Source of the DNA: Muricoccus harenae
GTDB lineage: Bacteria; Pseudomonadota; Alphaproteobacteria; Acetobacterales; Acetobacteraceae
Assembly (NCBI RefSeq): GCF_009848505.1
Contig: NZ_WWDL01000001.1
Span: forward strand, 372,001 to 436,000
Length of the DNA stretch: 64,000 nucleotides
Direction of reading: 5' to 3'
The notes under the pieces were generated by a model. It saw only the letters and a list, made by a program, of their open reading frames with translations, was not told where the DNA came from and searched no databases. Position 1 is the stretch's first letter. Every line of letters begins with the position of its first letter. Below are positions 47,419 through 56,225 of this stretch, piece after piece. Position numbers and translations under genes: made by a program.

Positions 47419-47808
47419 ATGACCGAGCATCAATCCCGCCTCCAGACCCCGTTGGGCCGCGTGCGCGGCGCCGGCTCTGCCAAGGGCGGCACGCATCACT
47501 GGTGGATGCAGCGCGTCACCTCCCTGTCGCTGCTGCCCCTGATGATCTGGTTCGCCTTTTCCATCGCCGCCAAGGCCGGCGCGCCCTGGGAAGTAATGGC
47601 CGAATGGATCGGCCGGCCGGTGAACGCCGTTCTGCTGATCGTGCTGATCGCGGTGGGCTTCTACCACACGGCCAGCGGCCTGCAGGTGGTGGTGGAGGAC
47701 TATGTCCGCCCCGAACGCGCGGTCATGCTGTCGAACCTGGCGATCAAGGCGGTCTGCGTGCTGCTGGGCCTGCTGGCGGCGCTTTCCGTCCTCCGGTTGG
47801 CCATCTGA
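47419..47808 (+). CDS. sdhD: Succinate dehydrogenase membrane anchor subunit
   Basis: 129 residues with three helices. The N-terminus has TPLGRVRGAGSAKGGTHHWW, and GFYHTASGLQVVVEDYV contains the conserved His for heme/quinone binding. AGGAGG precedes the ATG. It pairs with SdhC to anchor the enzyme. A 142-bp gap then leads to sdhA. Confidence 0.95.
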   Translation: MTEHQSRLQTPLGRVRGAGSAKGGTHHWWMQRVTSLSLLPLMIWFAFSIAAKAGAPWEVMAEWIGRPVNAVLLIVLIAVGFYHTASGLQVVVEDYVRPERAVMLSNLAIKAVCVLLGLLAALSVLRLAI

Positions 47809-47950
47809 TGCGCCTCGCGCGGCATTCCCTGTCCGGCCGCGCGAAGGCTCCCCATATCCAGGTCGGGCGCCCGTGCGTCCGGCTTCCGCGCCCTGAGGGG
47901 CGTGACGAGACACGCGCCGGATGCGGCGCCAAGACTGACGAGAGCCCGCG

Positions 47951-49777
47951 ATGAACGCCATTAGCCAGCCGCCGCGCCCCGGGATCAACGGCGGCGCCTA
48001 TCGAATCGTGGACCACACCTATGACGTGGTCGTGGTCGGTGCCGGTGGCGCGGGCCTGCGCGCGACCTTCGGCATGGGGGCCGCGGGCCTCAAGACCGCC
48101 TGCATCACCAAGGTCTTCCCCACCCGCTCCCACACCGTGGCGGCGCAGGGCGGGGTCGGTGCCTCGCTCGGCAATATGGGCGAGGATGACTGGCGCTGGC
48201 ACATGTACGATACTGTGAAGGGGTCGGACTGGCTCGGCGACCAGGACGCCATTGAATACATGTGCCGCGAGGCCGTGCCGGCGATCATCGAGCTGGAGCA
48301 TTACGGCGTGCCGTTCTCCCGCACCGAGGACGGCAAGATCTACCAGCGCCCCTTCGGCGGCCACATGCAGCATTACGGTAAGACGCCGGCGATGCGCGCC
48401 TGCGCCGCGGCCGACCGCACGGGCCATGCGATCCTGCACACGCTGTACCAGCAGTCGCTGAAGCATAACTGCGAGTTCTTCGTCGAATACATCGCCCTCG
48501 ACCTGATCATGGACGAGGAAGGCGCCTGCCGCGGCGTGATGGCCTGGAACCTCGAGGACGGCACGATCCACCGCTTCCGGGCCCAGACCACGGTGATGGC
48601 GACGGGCGGCTATGGCCGCGCCTATTTCTCCTGCACCTCCGCGCATACCTGCACGGGCGATGGTGGCGGCATGGTGCTGCGCGCCGGCCTGCCGCTGCAG
48701 GACAACGAGTTCGTGCAGTTCCACCCGACCGGCATCTACGGCTCCGGCTGCCTCGTCACCGAGGGGGCGCGCGGCGAGGGCGGCTACCTCACCAATTCCG
48801 AGGGCGAGCGCTTCATGGAGCGCTATGCGCCGACGGCGAAGGACCTCGCGTCCCGCGACGTCGTCTCCCGCGCCATGTCGATGGAGATCCGCGAGGGCCG
48901 CGGCGTCGGCCCGGAGAAGGATCACATCCACCTGCATCTTGAGCATCTCGGCGCCGAGCTGCTGCATGAGCGCCTGCCCGGCATTTCCGAGACGGCGAAG
49001 ATCTTCGCCGGAGTGGATGTGACGAAGGAGCCGATCCCGATGCTCCCGACCGTCCATTACAATATGGGCGGCATCCCCACGAACATCCATTGCGAGGTGC
49101 TGCGCCCGACCGCGACCGATCAGGACGCGACGGTGCCCGGGCTGATGGCAGTGGGCGAGGCGGCCTGCGTCTCGGTGCATGGTGCGAACCGCCTCGGCAC
49201 CAACTCCCTGCTCGACCTCGTGGTGTTCGGCCGCGCGGCCGCGCTGCGCGCCAAGGACACGATCCGCCCTGGTGCCACCCAGGCGCCGCTGCCGGAGGGC
49301 GCGGGCGAGAACGCGCTCGCTCGCCTCGACAAGGTCCGCTACGCGAAGGGCGGCACCCCGGTCGCCGAGCTGCGCCTGCAGATGCAGCGCACGATGCAGG
49401 CCCATGCCGCAGTGTTCCGCACTTCCGACCTGCTGAAGGAAGGCGTCGACAAGATGGCGGTCGTGGCCCAGGGCTATGACGACATCCGCATCGCCGACCG
49501 CAGCCTGATCTGGAACAGCGACCTAGTGGAAGCGATGGAGCTGGACAACCTGATCGGCAATGCGCTGACCACGGTTGTGGGCGCCGAGGCCCGGCACGAG
49601 TCCCGCGGCGCCCATGCGCATGAGGACTTCCCTGAGCGCGACGACCAGAACTGGATGAAGCACACCCTCGCCTGGGTGAACGACAAGTATCAGGTGCGGC
49701 TCGACTACCGCGACGTGAAGATGCGGACCCTCACCAACGAGGTTCAGGTCTTCCCGCCCAAGGCACGCGTTTACTAG
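47951..49777 (+). CDS. sdhA: Succinate dehydrogenase flavoprotein subunit
   Basis: 608 residues, family length. [16 protein letters not shown] is the FAD dinucleotide-binding motif, and [11 protein letters not shown] holds the histidine that binds FAD covalently. [21 protein letters not shown] and RDVVSRAM are substrate-site signatures. It oxidises succinate to fumarate in the citric acid cycle. Its stop codon lies inside a hairpin that separates it from sdhB. Confidence 0.98.
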   Translation: MNAISQPPRPGINGGAYRIVDHTYDVVVVGAGGAGLRATFGMGAAGLKTACITKVFPTRSHTVAAQGGVGASLGNMGEDDWRWHMYDTVKGSDWLGDQDAIEYMCREAVPAIIELEHYGVPFSRTEDGKIYQRPFGGHMQHYGKTPAMRACAAADRTGHAILHTLYQQSLKHNCEFFVEYIALDLIMDEEGACRGVMAWNLEDGTIHRFRAQTTVMATGGYGRAYFSCTSAHTCTGDGGGMVLRAGLPLQDNEFVQFHPTGIYGSGCLVTEGARGEGGYLTNSEGERFMERYAPTAKDLASRDVVSRAMSMEIREGRGVGPEKDHIHLHLEHLGAELLHERLPGISETAKIFAGVDVTKEPIPMLPTVHYNMGGIPTNIHCEVLRPTATDQDATVPGLMAVGEAACVSVHGANRLGTNSLLDLVVFGRAAALRAKDTIRPGATQAPLPEGAGENALARLDKVRYAKGGTPVAELRLQMQRTMQAHAAVFRTSDLLKEGVDKMAVVAQGYDDIRIADRSLIWNSDLVEAMELDNLIGNALTTVVGAEARHESRGAHAHEDFPERDDQNWMKHTLAWVNDKYQVRLDYRDVKMRTLTNEVQVFPPKARVY

Positions 49778-49822
49778 AGCATGGCACACCATGCTCTAGC
49801 CCTTTGTTGGATCGCGCGATCC
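49774..49822. repeat. Palindromes between sdhA and sdhB
   Basis: CTAGAGCATGG (49774-49784) and CCATGCTCTAG (49789-49799) form a perfect 11-bp stem with loop CACA, and the sdhA TAG is part of the stem. A second perfect 14-bp palindrome, GGATCGCGCGATCC, is at 49809-49822. GCATGG/CTCTAG-type palindromes are common in intergenic repeats of alphaproteobacteria. They could tune relative sdhA/sdhB expression or transcript stability. Confidence 0.6.
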
Positions 49823-49860
49823 ACGCCTGCGACGATCGCGCTCTAGGAAGCCCGGAACCC

Positions 49861-50643
49861 ATGGCGACCTTTACCCTTCCGAAGAACTCCACCGTCCAGC
49901 CCGGCCAGACCTACAAGGCCGAGGCCGGGGCGACGAACGTGCGCTCCTTCAAGATCTACCGCTGGGATCCGGATACGGGCGAGAACCCGCGGATGGACAC
50001 TTACGAGATCGATCTCGACAAGTGCGGGCCGATGGTCCTGGACGCGCTAATCAAGATCAAGAACGAGACGGACTCGACCCTCACCTTCCGTCGTTCCTGC
50101 CGCGAGGGCATCTGCGGCTCCTGCGCGATGAACATCGACGGGCTGAACACCCTCGCCTGCCTCAAGCCGATCGAGGACGTGACGGGCGCGGTGCGGATCA
50201 ACCCGCTGCCGCATATGCCGGTGGTGAAGGACCTGGTGCCGGATCTGTCGCAGATCTACGCCCAGCTCACCTCCATCCAGCCCTGGCTGAAGGCCGACAC
50301 CGCCCCGCCGCCGGACAGCGAGCGCCTGCAGTCCAAGGAGGAGCGCGCCAAGCTCGATGGGCTCTGGGAGTGCATCCTGTGCTTCTGCTGCTCTACCGCC
50401 TGCCCCTCCTACTGGTGGAACGGCGACCGTTATCTCGGCCCGGCCGTGCTCCTGCAGGCTTATCGCTGGATCGCTGACAGCCGCGACGAGTATCAGGGCG
50501 AGCGCCTGGACCAGCTCCAGGATCCGTTCCGCCTCTATCGCTGCCACACGATCATGAACTGCGCCCGGACCTGCCCGAAGGGGCTGAACCCGGCCCAGGC
50601 CATCGGCGAGATCAAGGTGCTGCTGGCCGAGCGCGAGGGCTGA
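49861..50643 (+). CDS. sdhB: Succinate dehydrogenase iron-sulfur subunit
   Basis: 260 residues from ATG 49861. The [2Fe-2S] cysteines are in [16 protein letters not shown] and NTLACLK, the [4Fe-4S] and [3Fe-4S] cysteines in [17 protein letters not shown] and [17 protein letters not shown]. It carries electrons from SdhA to the quinone site. The start follows AGGAAGCCCGGAACCC. It completes the sdhCDAB operon. Confidence 0.98.
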   Translation: MATFTLPKNSTVQPGQTYKAEAGATNVRSFKIYRWDPDTGENPRMDTYEIDLDKCGPMVLDALIKIKNETDSTLTFRRSCREGICGSCAMNIDGLNTLACLKPIEDVTGAVRINPLPHMPVVKDLVPDLSQIYAQLTSIQPWLKADTAPPPDSERLQSKEERAKLDGLWECILCFCCSTACPSYWWNGDRYLGPAVLLQAYRWIADSRDEYQGERLDQLQDPFRLYRCHTIMNCARTCPKGLNPAQAIGEIKVLLAEREG

Positions 50644-50659
50644 CCAGCCCTCCTCTCGC

Positions 50660-51838
50660 ATGAGGGCCGCGATCATCGGCGCTGGCCCCGCAGGGCTGGC
50701 CGCGGCGGAGGTGCTTTCGGAAGCGGGCGTTGCGGTCACCGTTCTGGACCGCATGCCCAGCCCAGCGCGCAAGTTGCTGATGGCCGGGCGCGGCGGGCTG
50801 AACCTGACGCATACCGAGCCCTTCGGAACCTTTCTCTCCCGCTACGGTGAGGCGCGGCCGTGCCTGGAGCCGGCAATCCGCGCCTTTCCGCCGGAAGCCA
50901 TCCGCGCATGGTGCGAGGGGCTGGGACAGCCGACCTTCGCGGGCACCAGCGGGCGCGTCTTTCCGAACGTGATGAAGGCGGCCCCCCTGTTGCGCGCTTG
51001 GCTGGCGCGGCTGGGGGAGCGCGGCGTCACCCTGCTCACGCGGCATGCCTGGACCGGCTGGAATGCCGATGGCGCCCTAACCTTCGACCGACCTGGCGAT
51101 GAGCCCCTGCATCTGAAGCCGGACGCCACCCTCCTGGCATTGGGCGGCGCCTCCTGGCCGCGGCTCGGATCCGATGGCGGCTGGGCGCCCATCCTGTCGG
51201 CGCGCGGCGTGGCGGTGGCGCCCTTCGCCCCAGCCAATTCCGGTCTCCTCATTCCCTGGTCGCAGCATCTACGGGACCGCTTCGCCGGAACGCCGTTGAA
51301 GCGCATCGCGCTCTCCTTCGGCGGTCGCACGGTGCGGGGGGAGGCGGTGATCACCGCGCATGGGCTGGAGGGCGGCGCCGTCTACGCACTCTCCGCCGCT
51401 ATCCGCGACGCCGTGGCCGTAAGCGGAGAGGCGGAGGTCACGCTCGACCTGCGGCCGGACATGCCGGCGGAGGAGGTCGCCCGCCGCATGGCGGCACCCC
51501 GGCGCGGCCAGTCGCTTTCGAACCACCTGCGCCGGCAACTCACCCTTCCGCCCGCCGCCATCGCCCTGCTGCGCGAGGGCACGGCGCCGCCCGAGGCGGC
51601 CATCAAGGCGCTTGCACTTCGCGTTACGGGTGTAGCAGGGCTGGAGCGGGCGATTTCCTCCGCCGGCGGGTTGCGCTGGGACGAGCTGGACGAGGATTAC
51701 GGTCTGCGCCGCATCTCCCGCCTTTTTGCGGCCGGGGAGATGCTGGATTGGGAGGCACCGACCGGTGGGCACCTGCTGACCGCCTGCCTCGCCACGGGGC
51801 GGGCGGCGGCGCAGGGGATGCTGCGCCTCCGGGCCTGA
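50660..51838 (+). CDS. NAD(P)/FAD-dependent flavoprotein, HI0933/TIGR03862 family
   Basis: 392 residues. AAIIGAGPAGLAAAEVLSEAG binds FAD at the N-terminus. RKLLMAGRGGLNLTH and TSGRVFPNVMKAAPLLRAWL are family signatures, with FAAGEMLDWEAPTGGHLLTAC near the end. The family (HI0933, BaiN-like and relatives) has uncertain substrates. It starts 16 bp after sdhB and may be read through from the sdh operon. Confidence 0.92.
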   Translation: MRAAIIGAGPAGLAAAEVLSEAGVAVTVLDRMPSPARKLLMAGRGGLNLTHTEPFGTFLSRYGEARPCLEPAIRAFPPEAIRAWCEGLGQPTFAGTSGRVFPNVMKAAPLLRAWLARLGERGVTLLTRHAWTGWNADGALTFDRPGDEPLHLKPDATLLALGGASWPRLGSDGGWAPILSARGVAVAPFAPANSGLLIPWSQHLRDRFAGTPLKRIALSFGGRTVRGEAVITAHGLEGGAVYALSAAIRDAVAVSGEAEVTLDLRPDMPAEEVARRMAAPRRGQSLSNHLRRQLTLPPAAIALLREGTAPPEAAIKALALRVTGVAGLERAISSAGGLRWDELDEDYGLRRISRLFAAGEMLDWEAPTGGHLLTACLATGRAAAQGMLRLRA

Positions 51839-51844
51839 TCGGGT

Positions 51845-52141
51845 GACGCCGTTCCCCTTCAGGAAGTCGAGCATCAGCTGCGAGCCTGCCTTGCCTGCTC
51901 CGGGCGGTGGCCGGCGTGGAAGCCGTGCAGGGCGCTAGGATGGATCACCAGGACGAAGCGCTTGCCGGCATCGCGCATGGCCGTCTCTATCCGGTGCAGA
52001 CTCTCGACCGGGATTCCGGTGTCGGCTTCGTTGTAGGACGCCGGCTGGCCACTGCCCCCACCAAGCGATGCCCGCCTTCAGGCGCGGGTTATGCGCGGCA
52101 TAGGTTCAGACATTCTGTCCACCCCGACAGTCCCCACGAAG
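51845..52141 (-). pseudogene. Dienelactone-hydrolase-family pseudogene (C-terminal remnant)
   Basis: On the minus strand the first piece (52141-52043) reads C-R-G-G-Q-N-V, a stop at 52108-52106, then TYAAHNPRLKAGIAWWG, which matches the nucleophile-Cys region of dienelactone hydrolases. A frame change and likely deletion follow at about 52042. The second piece reads ASYNEADTGIPVES, then DAGKRFVLVIHPSALHGFHA and GHRP, with the catalytic Asp/His environment, until a stop at 51876-51874. The third frame reads QLMLDFLKGNGV. Two frame changes and two in-frame stops show decay. The N-terminal half is not recognisable. Confidence 0.7.
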
Positions 52142-52391
52142 CCGTGCTGCCCAAGCCATTCGAAGGGCAGGGCGAGATCATTTCCTCGGCGGGTGGGGTT
52201 TCGGTCTGGTCTTCATGGCGGAATGCTGTGGAAGGACACACAACCTACGCGGGACGACCTGCAGGCCGCTGCAAGATCGCGGGCGCGACGGGGCCGAATG
52301 CGGCGGCGGGGAAATCCGATGCCGCAGCGCAGCGGATCGGCGGCCCGCCCGTTGTGCCGGCGACGCAACCCCGATCCGTCCTGAAGATGCC

Positions 52392-53237
52392 ATGAAGATC
52401 CAGCTCGGCTGCGACCTGGGATACCAGGTCACCGGCCCCACCACCTTCATTCTGAACATCCAGCCTGCCAGTACTCCGCGGCAGCGGATCCTGAGCGAGA
52501 CGCTTGCCATCACGCCCGAGGGCACACGGACGGAAAGCTGGACGGTGCCGGAGACCGGCAACCGCTACCTCCGCATCCATGCCGAGGCTGGGACGGAGCT
52601 GCAGATCCATCATGAGGCGGAGGTGGAGCTGGATGCGCATGTGGTGGACCCCTCAGAGTTGACCGAGGTTCCGCCGGGCGAGTTGCCGCCCGAGGCGCTG
52701 CCGCATCTCTGGCCCTCCCGCTTCTGCGAATCGGACCGCCTGCAGCGCCTGGCCCAGCGCGAGTTCTGCGATACCCCGCCCGGCCATGCACGGGTGACGG
52801 CCATCTGCAACTGGGTGAACGACCGCATCGCCTATCTGCGCGGCGCTTCCGGCCCGACCACCACCGCGATCGAGACGATGGTGTCGGGCGCCGGCGTGTG
52901 CCGCGACTTCGCGCATCTCTCGGTGGCGCTGTGCCGCGCCCTGGGCATTCCAGCACGCTATATCTCCGCCCATGCACCCGGCCTGGTGCCGCCGGATTTC
53001 CACGCAGTCTTCGAGGCCTTCCTTGGCGACAAATGGTGGCTTTTCGACGCGACACGCCAGGCGCCGCTGGAGGCGCTGGTCCGGATCGGGCAGGGGCGCG
53101 ACGCCGCGGAGGCAGCCTTCGCCGAGTTCCATGGCGACGCGACTCCGATCCGCATCGAGGTGCGGGCCGTGGTGACGGAGGGGCTGGACGTGCAGCGCGA
53201 TGTTCGGACGACCCTGGCCGTGGCGGAGACGCCATAG
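52392..53237 (+). CDS. Transglutaminase-like cysteine protease family protein
   Basis: 281 residues from ATG 52392; the open frame extends upstream without homology. An N-terminal beta domain (1-110) precedes the transglutaminase core: GAGVCRDFAHLSVALCRALGIPARY (nucleophile Cys) and FHAVFEAFLG (His) then WWLFDAT (Asp). Bacterial members are usually peptidases or amide-forming enzymes; the substrate is unknown. The preceding 550 bp hold only a decayed gene. Confidence 0.9.
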   Translation: MKIQLGCDLGYQVTGPTTFILNIQPASTPRQRILSETLAITPEGTRTESWTVPETGNRYLRIHAEAGTELQIHHEAEVELDAHVVDPSELTEVPPGELPPEALPHLWPSRFCESDRLQRLAQREFCDTPPGHARVTAICNWVNDRIAYLRGASGPTTTAIETMVSGAGVCRDFAHLSVALCRALGIPARYISAHAPGLVPPDFHAVFEAFLGDKWWLFDATRQAPLEALVRIGQGRDAAEAAFAEFHGDATPIRIEVRAVVTEGLDVQRDVRTTLAVAETP

Positions 53238-53301
53238 CCGCTCATCGCCCAACTTGGTCGGCGCTAACTACACCGGCAGCGTTCAAAGCCCCTGGCCAGA
53301 C

Positions 53302-53772
53302 TCAGATCGCGAAGTTCAACGGTTCCGAGGAAGGCCGTTGCAGCCCGGCGGCTTGTGCCCGGCGCAGCAGATCCTCCAGCGTCAGCCCTTCGAGCTTTTC
53401 GCGCAGGGCCTCATCCAGTTCGGCCCAGAGGGGCACGATTACGCCGGAATGGAGCGCGCCGGAGAGATCGCTGCCGCCCTCCGTGCCATCGGCGACCGCC
53501 GCGACGGCTTCGGAAAGGCGGATGTCGCGCGGGCGGCGGCCAAGGCGGTAGCCGCCGCGCGGACCGCGCACCCCTTCCAGCAGCCCGGCGCGGGACAGGG
53601 CCTGGAAAACCGGCTCGATGCCGCGGCGGGCGGCGCCGAGGCGGTCCGCCACCTCGGCGCCGCCCGCGACCGCGCCATTCGTTCCTCGCCCGGCGTGGAA
53701 GGCCACGTCCAGCAGGACGGAAATGGCGGTCAGGGCACGGTCCTGGCGCAGCAGGCGGAGAAGTTGCGGCAT
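53302..53772 (-). CDS. Rrf2-family transcriptional regulator without cysteines
   Basis: 156 residues. The winged helix matches Rrf2: a helix with ALTAISVLLDVAFHAG, RRGIEPVFQALSRAGLLEGVRGPRGGYRLGR and LSEAVAAV. Most Rrf2 regulators such as IscR and NsrR bind an Fe-S cluster through three cysteines; this protein has none, like CymR, which controls cysteine metabolism with CysK as partner in Firmicutes. cysK lies 1.5 kb away, so a sulfur role is possible but inferred. Divergent from the PPOX gene. Confidence 0.9.
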   Translation of the reverse strand: MPQLLRLLRQDRALTAISVLLDVAFHAGRGTNGAVAGGAEVADRLGAARRGIEPVFQALSRAGLLEGVRGPRGGYRLGRRPRDIRLSEAVAAVADGTEGGSDLSGALHSGVIVPLWAELDEALREKLEGLTLEDLLRRAQAAGLQRPSSEPLNFAI

Positions 53773-53978
53773 GCCCGTTATTTACGTGTGCTTCGCGTGG
53801 ATATCCAGGGTGGCAATGTCGGTTTCGGTCAACGAAAGGGAGGATGGACAGGCTGCCAAGTCATCCAGCCGGTGTCTTCGCTTGTCCGGCCCTTCGCGGG
53901 ACAGTTCCGTGACAGGCGCGCAACGCGCTTGCGGTGACCCTGTCGCGGGCGCAGCACGGGGCACGAAAGGATGGTTCC

Positions 53979-54596
53979 ATGGCCCATAGGATCGACGATA
54001 TCGCGCAGCTCGAAGCGCTCTACGGGGTGCCGAACGACGCCTCGACGGTGAAGGAGGTGGCGCTCGTCACGCCCGAATACCGCGCCATGATCGAGGCCTC
54101 GCCCTTCCTGGCGTTGGCGACGAGCGGACCGGAGGGGCTGGACTGCTCCCCACGCGGCGACCGGCCAGGGGAGCTGGTGCGCCTGGCGGACGAGCGTACC
54201 CTGCTCATGCCCGACCGGCGCGGCAACAACCGGGTGGATTCGCTGCGCAACATCCTCCGCGATCCGCGGGTGGCGCTGATGTTCCTCATCCCTGGCCATG
54301 GCAATGCGCTGCGGGTGAACGGGCGCGCGCATCTCTCGGTGGAGCCCTCGCTGCTGGAGAGCTTCGTGGTGGAGGGGAAGGCGCCGCGCAGCGTCATCGT
54401 GGTCGCGGTGGAGAGCGTCTACTTCCAGTGCGCGCGCGCGGTCATCCGGGCGCGGCTCTGGGATGCGCAGGCGCGGGTGGCGCCGGGCAGCCTGCCGACG
54501 CCGGGGCGCATCCTGGCCTCGCTGAGCGCGGGGCAGGTGGGCGGGGAGCCCTATGACTCGAACTGGGCGGCGCGAGCGAAGGAAACGATGTGGTAG
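53979..54596 (+). CDS. Pyridoxamine 5'-phosphate oxidase family (PPOX) flavin-binding protein
   Basis: 205 residues from ATG 53979, with AAAGGA upstream. SPFLALATSGPEGLDCSPRGDRPGELV, MPDRRGNNRVDSLRNILRDPRVALMFLIPG and LRVNGRAHLS match the PPOX split-barrel subfamily often annotated as FMN-binding and of unknown reaction. The C-terminus has QCARAVIRARLW and PTPGRILASL. Divergent from the Rrf2 gene; their shared 206-bp gap may hold an Rrf2 site. Confidence 0.9.
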   Translation: MAHRIDDIAQLEALYGVPNDASTVKEVALVTPEYRAMIEASPFLALATSGPEGLDCSPRGDRPGELVRLADERTLLMPDRRGNNRVDSLRNILRDPRVALMFLIPGHGNALRVNGRAHLSVEPSLLESFVVEGKAPRSVIVVAVESVYFQCARAVIRARLWDAQARVAPGSLPTPGRILASLSAGQVGGEPYDSNWAARAKETMW

Positions 54597-54628
54597 CGCA
54601 CCGCGCCGCGCCAGCCTGAGCGGCAGGT

Positions 54629-54826
54629 TCAGGCCAGCGGCCGCGTGCCGCGTCCGCGCATCAGCACGATCCGGGCGACACGCGTCGCCTCTGCTAGATC
54701 TGGGAAGGCGGCGCCTTCCAGATCCTCCAGCACGGGATCGGTGGCGAGGAAGAGCCAGTCGGCCTCACGCGCCACAGCGACACCCACGAAGCGTCCCTCG
54801 ACACTGATGGGACGGGAGGCGTTCAT
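54629..54826 (-). CDS. Small conserved-looking protein, 65 residues
   Basis: MNASRPISVEGRFVG begins the protein and VAVARE and WLFLATDPVLEDLEGAAFPDL follow; the pattern is a mixed alpha/beta domain with a C-terminal basic tail (RGRGTRPLA). It starts 2 bp after the stop of the 45-codon gene (TGA-CG-ATG), so the pair is translationally coupled. No function recognised. Confidence 0.6.
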   Translation of the reverse strand: MNASRPISVEGRFVGVAVAREADWLFLATDPVLEDLEGAAFPDLAEATRVARIVLMRGRGTRPLA

Positions 54827-54828
54827 CG

Positions 54829-54966
54829 TCACAGCCCACCCAGGGCGCGCAGCAGGGCGCGCTCGATGTCCGACTGGCGCGGCGGGGCCGGCGTGCGCGG
54901 GAAGAGGCGCGCAAAGAGGTTTCGCAGGGAAGTGAAGGGGCCGCGCAGGGTGCGGGTCTGAAGCAT
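54829..54966 (-). CDS. Small basic protein, 45 residues
   Basis: ATG 54966 with GGAG 9 bp upstream, ending in TGA. MLQTRTLRGPFTSLRNLFARL is followed by FPRTPAPPRQSDIERALLRAL. An N-terminal amphipathic basic helix, a proline hinge and a second helix. It is first in a two-gene unit with the 65-residue protein. Divergent from cysK, 279 bp away. Not recognised. Confidence 0.55.
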   Translation of the reverse strand: MLQTRTLRGPFTSLRNLFARLFPRTPAPPRQSDIERALLRALGGL

Positions 54967-55140
54967 GGTGTCCGTCTCCGGCCATCAGGGCCTGGATGGA
55001 GGGATGAGGAGGGTGGTGCGGTGCGGTCAGGGCCGACAGCGGCGGGGCAGTTGGAACATCGCTTGCTAAACCCGGGGCTTGCGAAATCCCCGACTCCCGT
55101 GTGGATGGCCTAAGATTCAACGCCATCAGGGCGTACGTCA

Positions 55141-55165
55141 ACGAAATGAAACGATTGAATTTCGT
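55141..55165. promoter_or_regulatory. Inverted repeat upstream of cysK
   Basis: ACGAAAT (55141-55147) and ATTTCGT (55159-55165) with an 11-bp AT-rich spacer, 81 bp before the cysK start and between the divergent cysK and small-gene operon. A dyad of this size is a plausible regulator site. No factor can be named; an Rrf2 protein is encoded nearby. Confidence 0.4.
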
Positions 55166-55245
55166 CGTATATGGGGGATGAAGCTGTTGCCCGGCCCGGC
55201 TTCGGTGGTGGACGCCGCCCAGGCATCCCGTATTAAGGCCGAACC

Positions 55246-56220
55246 ATGCCATCCAATCCCGTCCAGCCCAGCAATCCCCCGCGCGGCCGCCTCTATGGAA
55301 GCGTGCTCGAGGCTGTCGGCGCGACGCCGCTGGTTCGCCTGCCCCGGCTGGAAGCCGCCGAGGGGCTGGCCGCGCGGTTGGCACTGAAGCTGGAGTTCTT
55401 CAATCCGCTGGGCTCGGTGAAAGACCGCATTGGCCTGGCGATGGTGGAGGAGGCGGAGCGCGCCGGCCTCATCCGCCCGGGTGATTCCACCCTGGTGGAA
55501 CCGACTTCCGGCAATACCGGAATCGCGCTTGCCTTCGTGGCCGCCGCCAAGGGCTACCGGCTGGTGGTGGTCATGCCGGACGGCGCCAGCGAGGAGCGCC
55601 GCAAGATGATGGCCTTGCTGGGCGCCGAGTTGGTGCTGACGCCGGCGAAGCGCGGCATGGCCGGGGCGATCGAGAAGGCGGATGCCATCGTCGCCTCCAC
55701 GCCCGGGGCCTGGATGCCGCGCCAGTTCGACAACCCCGCCAATCCTGACATCCACGCCCGCACCACGGCTGAGGAGATCTGGGCCGATACGGCGGGGGAG
55801 ATAGATACGGTGGTGGGCGGAGTCGGCACCGGCGGCACGCTGACCGGCATCGCGCGTGCGCTGAAGCCGCGCCGGCCGGGCTTGCGCGTGATCGCGGTGG
55901 AACCCGCGGAGTCCGCCGTGCTGTCGGGCGACGAGGCCGGGCCGCATGACATCCAGGGCATCGGCGCCGGCTTCTGCCCGAAGGTGTTGGAGCTGGATCG
56001 GATGAATGCGGTGATGCGTGTCTCCGAGCGCGAGGCGATCGCCGCCGCCCGCCGCTGCGCGCGGGAGGAGGGAATCCCCATCGGCATCTCCTCCGGCGCC
56101 GTGCTGCATGCGGCGCTGCAAGTGGCGCGCGATCCGGCGATGGAGGGCAGGTTGGTCGTCGGCATCGCGGCGAGCTTTGCCGAACGCTATCTCTCGACCG
56201 AGCTCTTCGCGGGACTCTGA
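55246..56220 (+). CDS. cysK: Cysteine synthase A (O-acetylserine sulfhydrylase)
   Basis: 324 residues. VGATPLVRLPRL, FFNPLGSVKDRIG with the PLP lysine, VEPTSGNTGIALAF and GGVGTGGTLTGIARAL (phosphate loop) are CysK signatures. GISSGAVLHAAL near the end binds PLP. MPDGASEERRKMM replaces the more usual MPDTMSLERR, a mild variation. It makes cysteine from O-acetylserine and sulfide. ATG 55246 has a weak ribosome site. An alpha/beta hydrolase follows after 5 bp. Confidence 0.95.
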   Translation: MPSNPVQPSNPPRGRLYGSVLEAVGATPLVRLPRLEAAEGLAARLALKLEFFNPLGSVKDRIGLAMVEEAERAGLIRPGDSTLVEPTSGNTGIALAFVAAAKGYRLVVVMPDGASEERRKMMALLGAELVLTPAKRGMAGAIEKADAIVASTPGAWMPRQFDNPANPDIHARTTAEEIWADTAGEIDTVVGGVGTGGTLTGIARALKPRRPGLRVIAVEPAESAVLSGDEAGPHDIQGIGAGFCPKVLELDRMNAVMRVSEREAIAAARRCAREEGIPIGISSGAVLHAALQVARDPAMEGRLVVGIAASFAERYLSTELFAGL

Positions 56221-56225
56221 CCCGC

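Noticed and set aside
51907-52395. A 162-codon plus-strand frame in the gap before the transglutaminase gene
   Set aside because: No family resemblance, and the opposite strand carries the dienelactone hydrolase remnant, which explains the sequence better.
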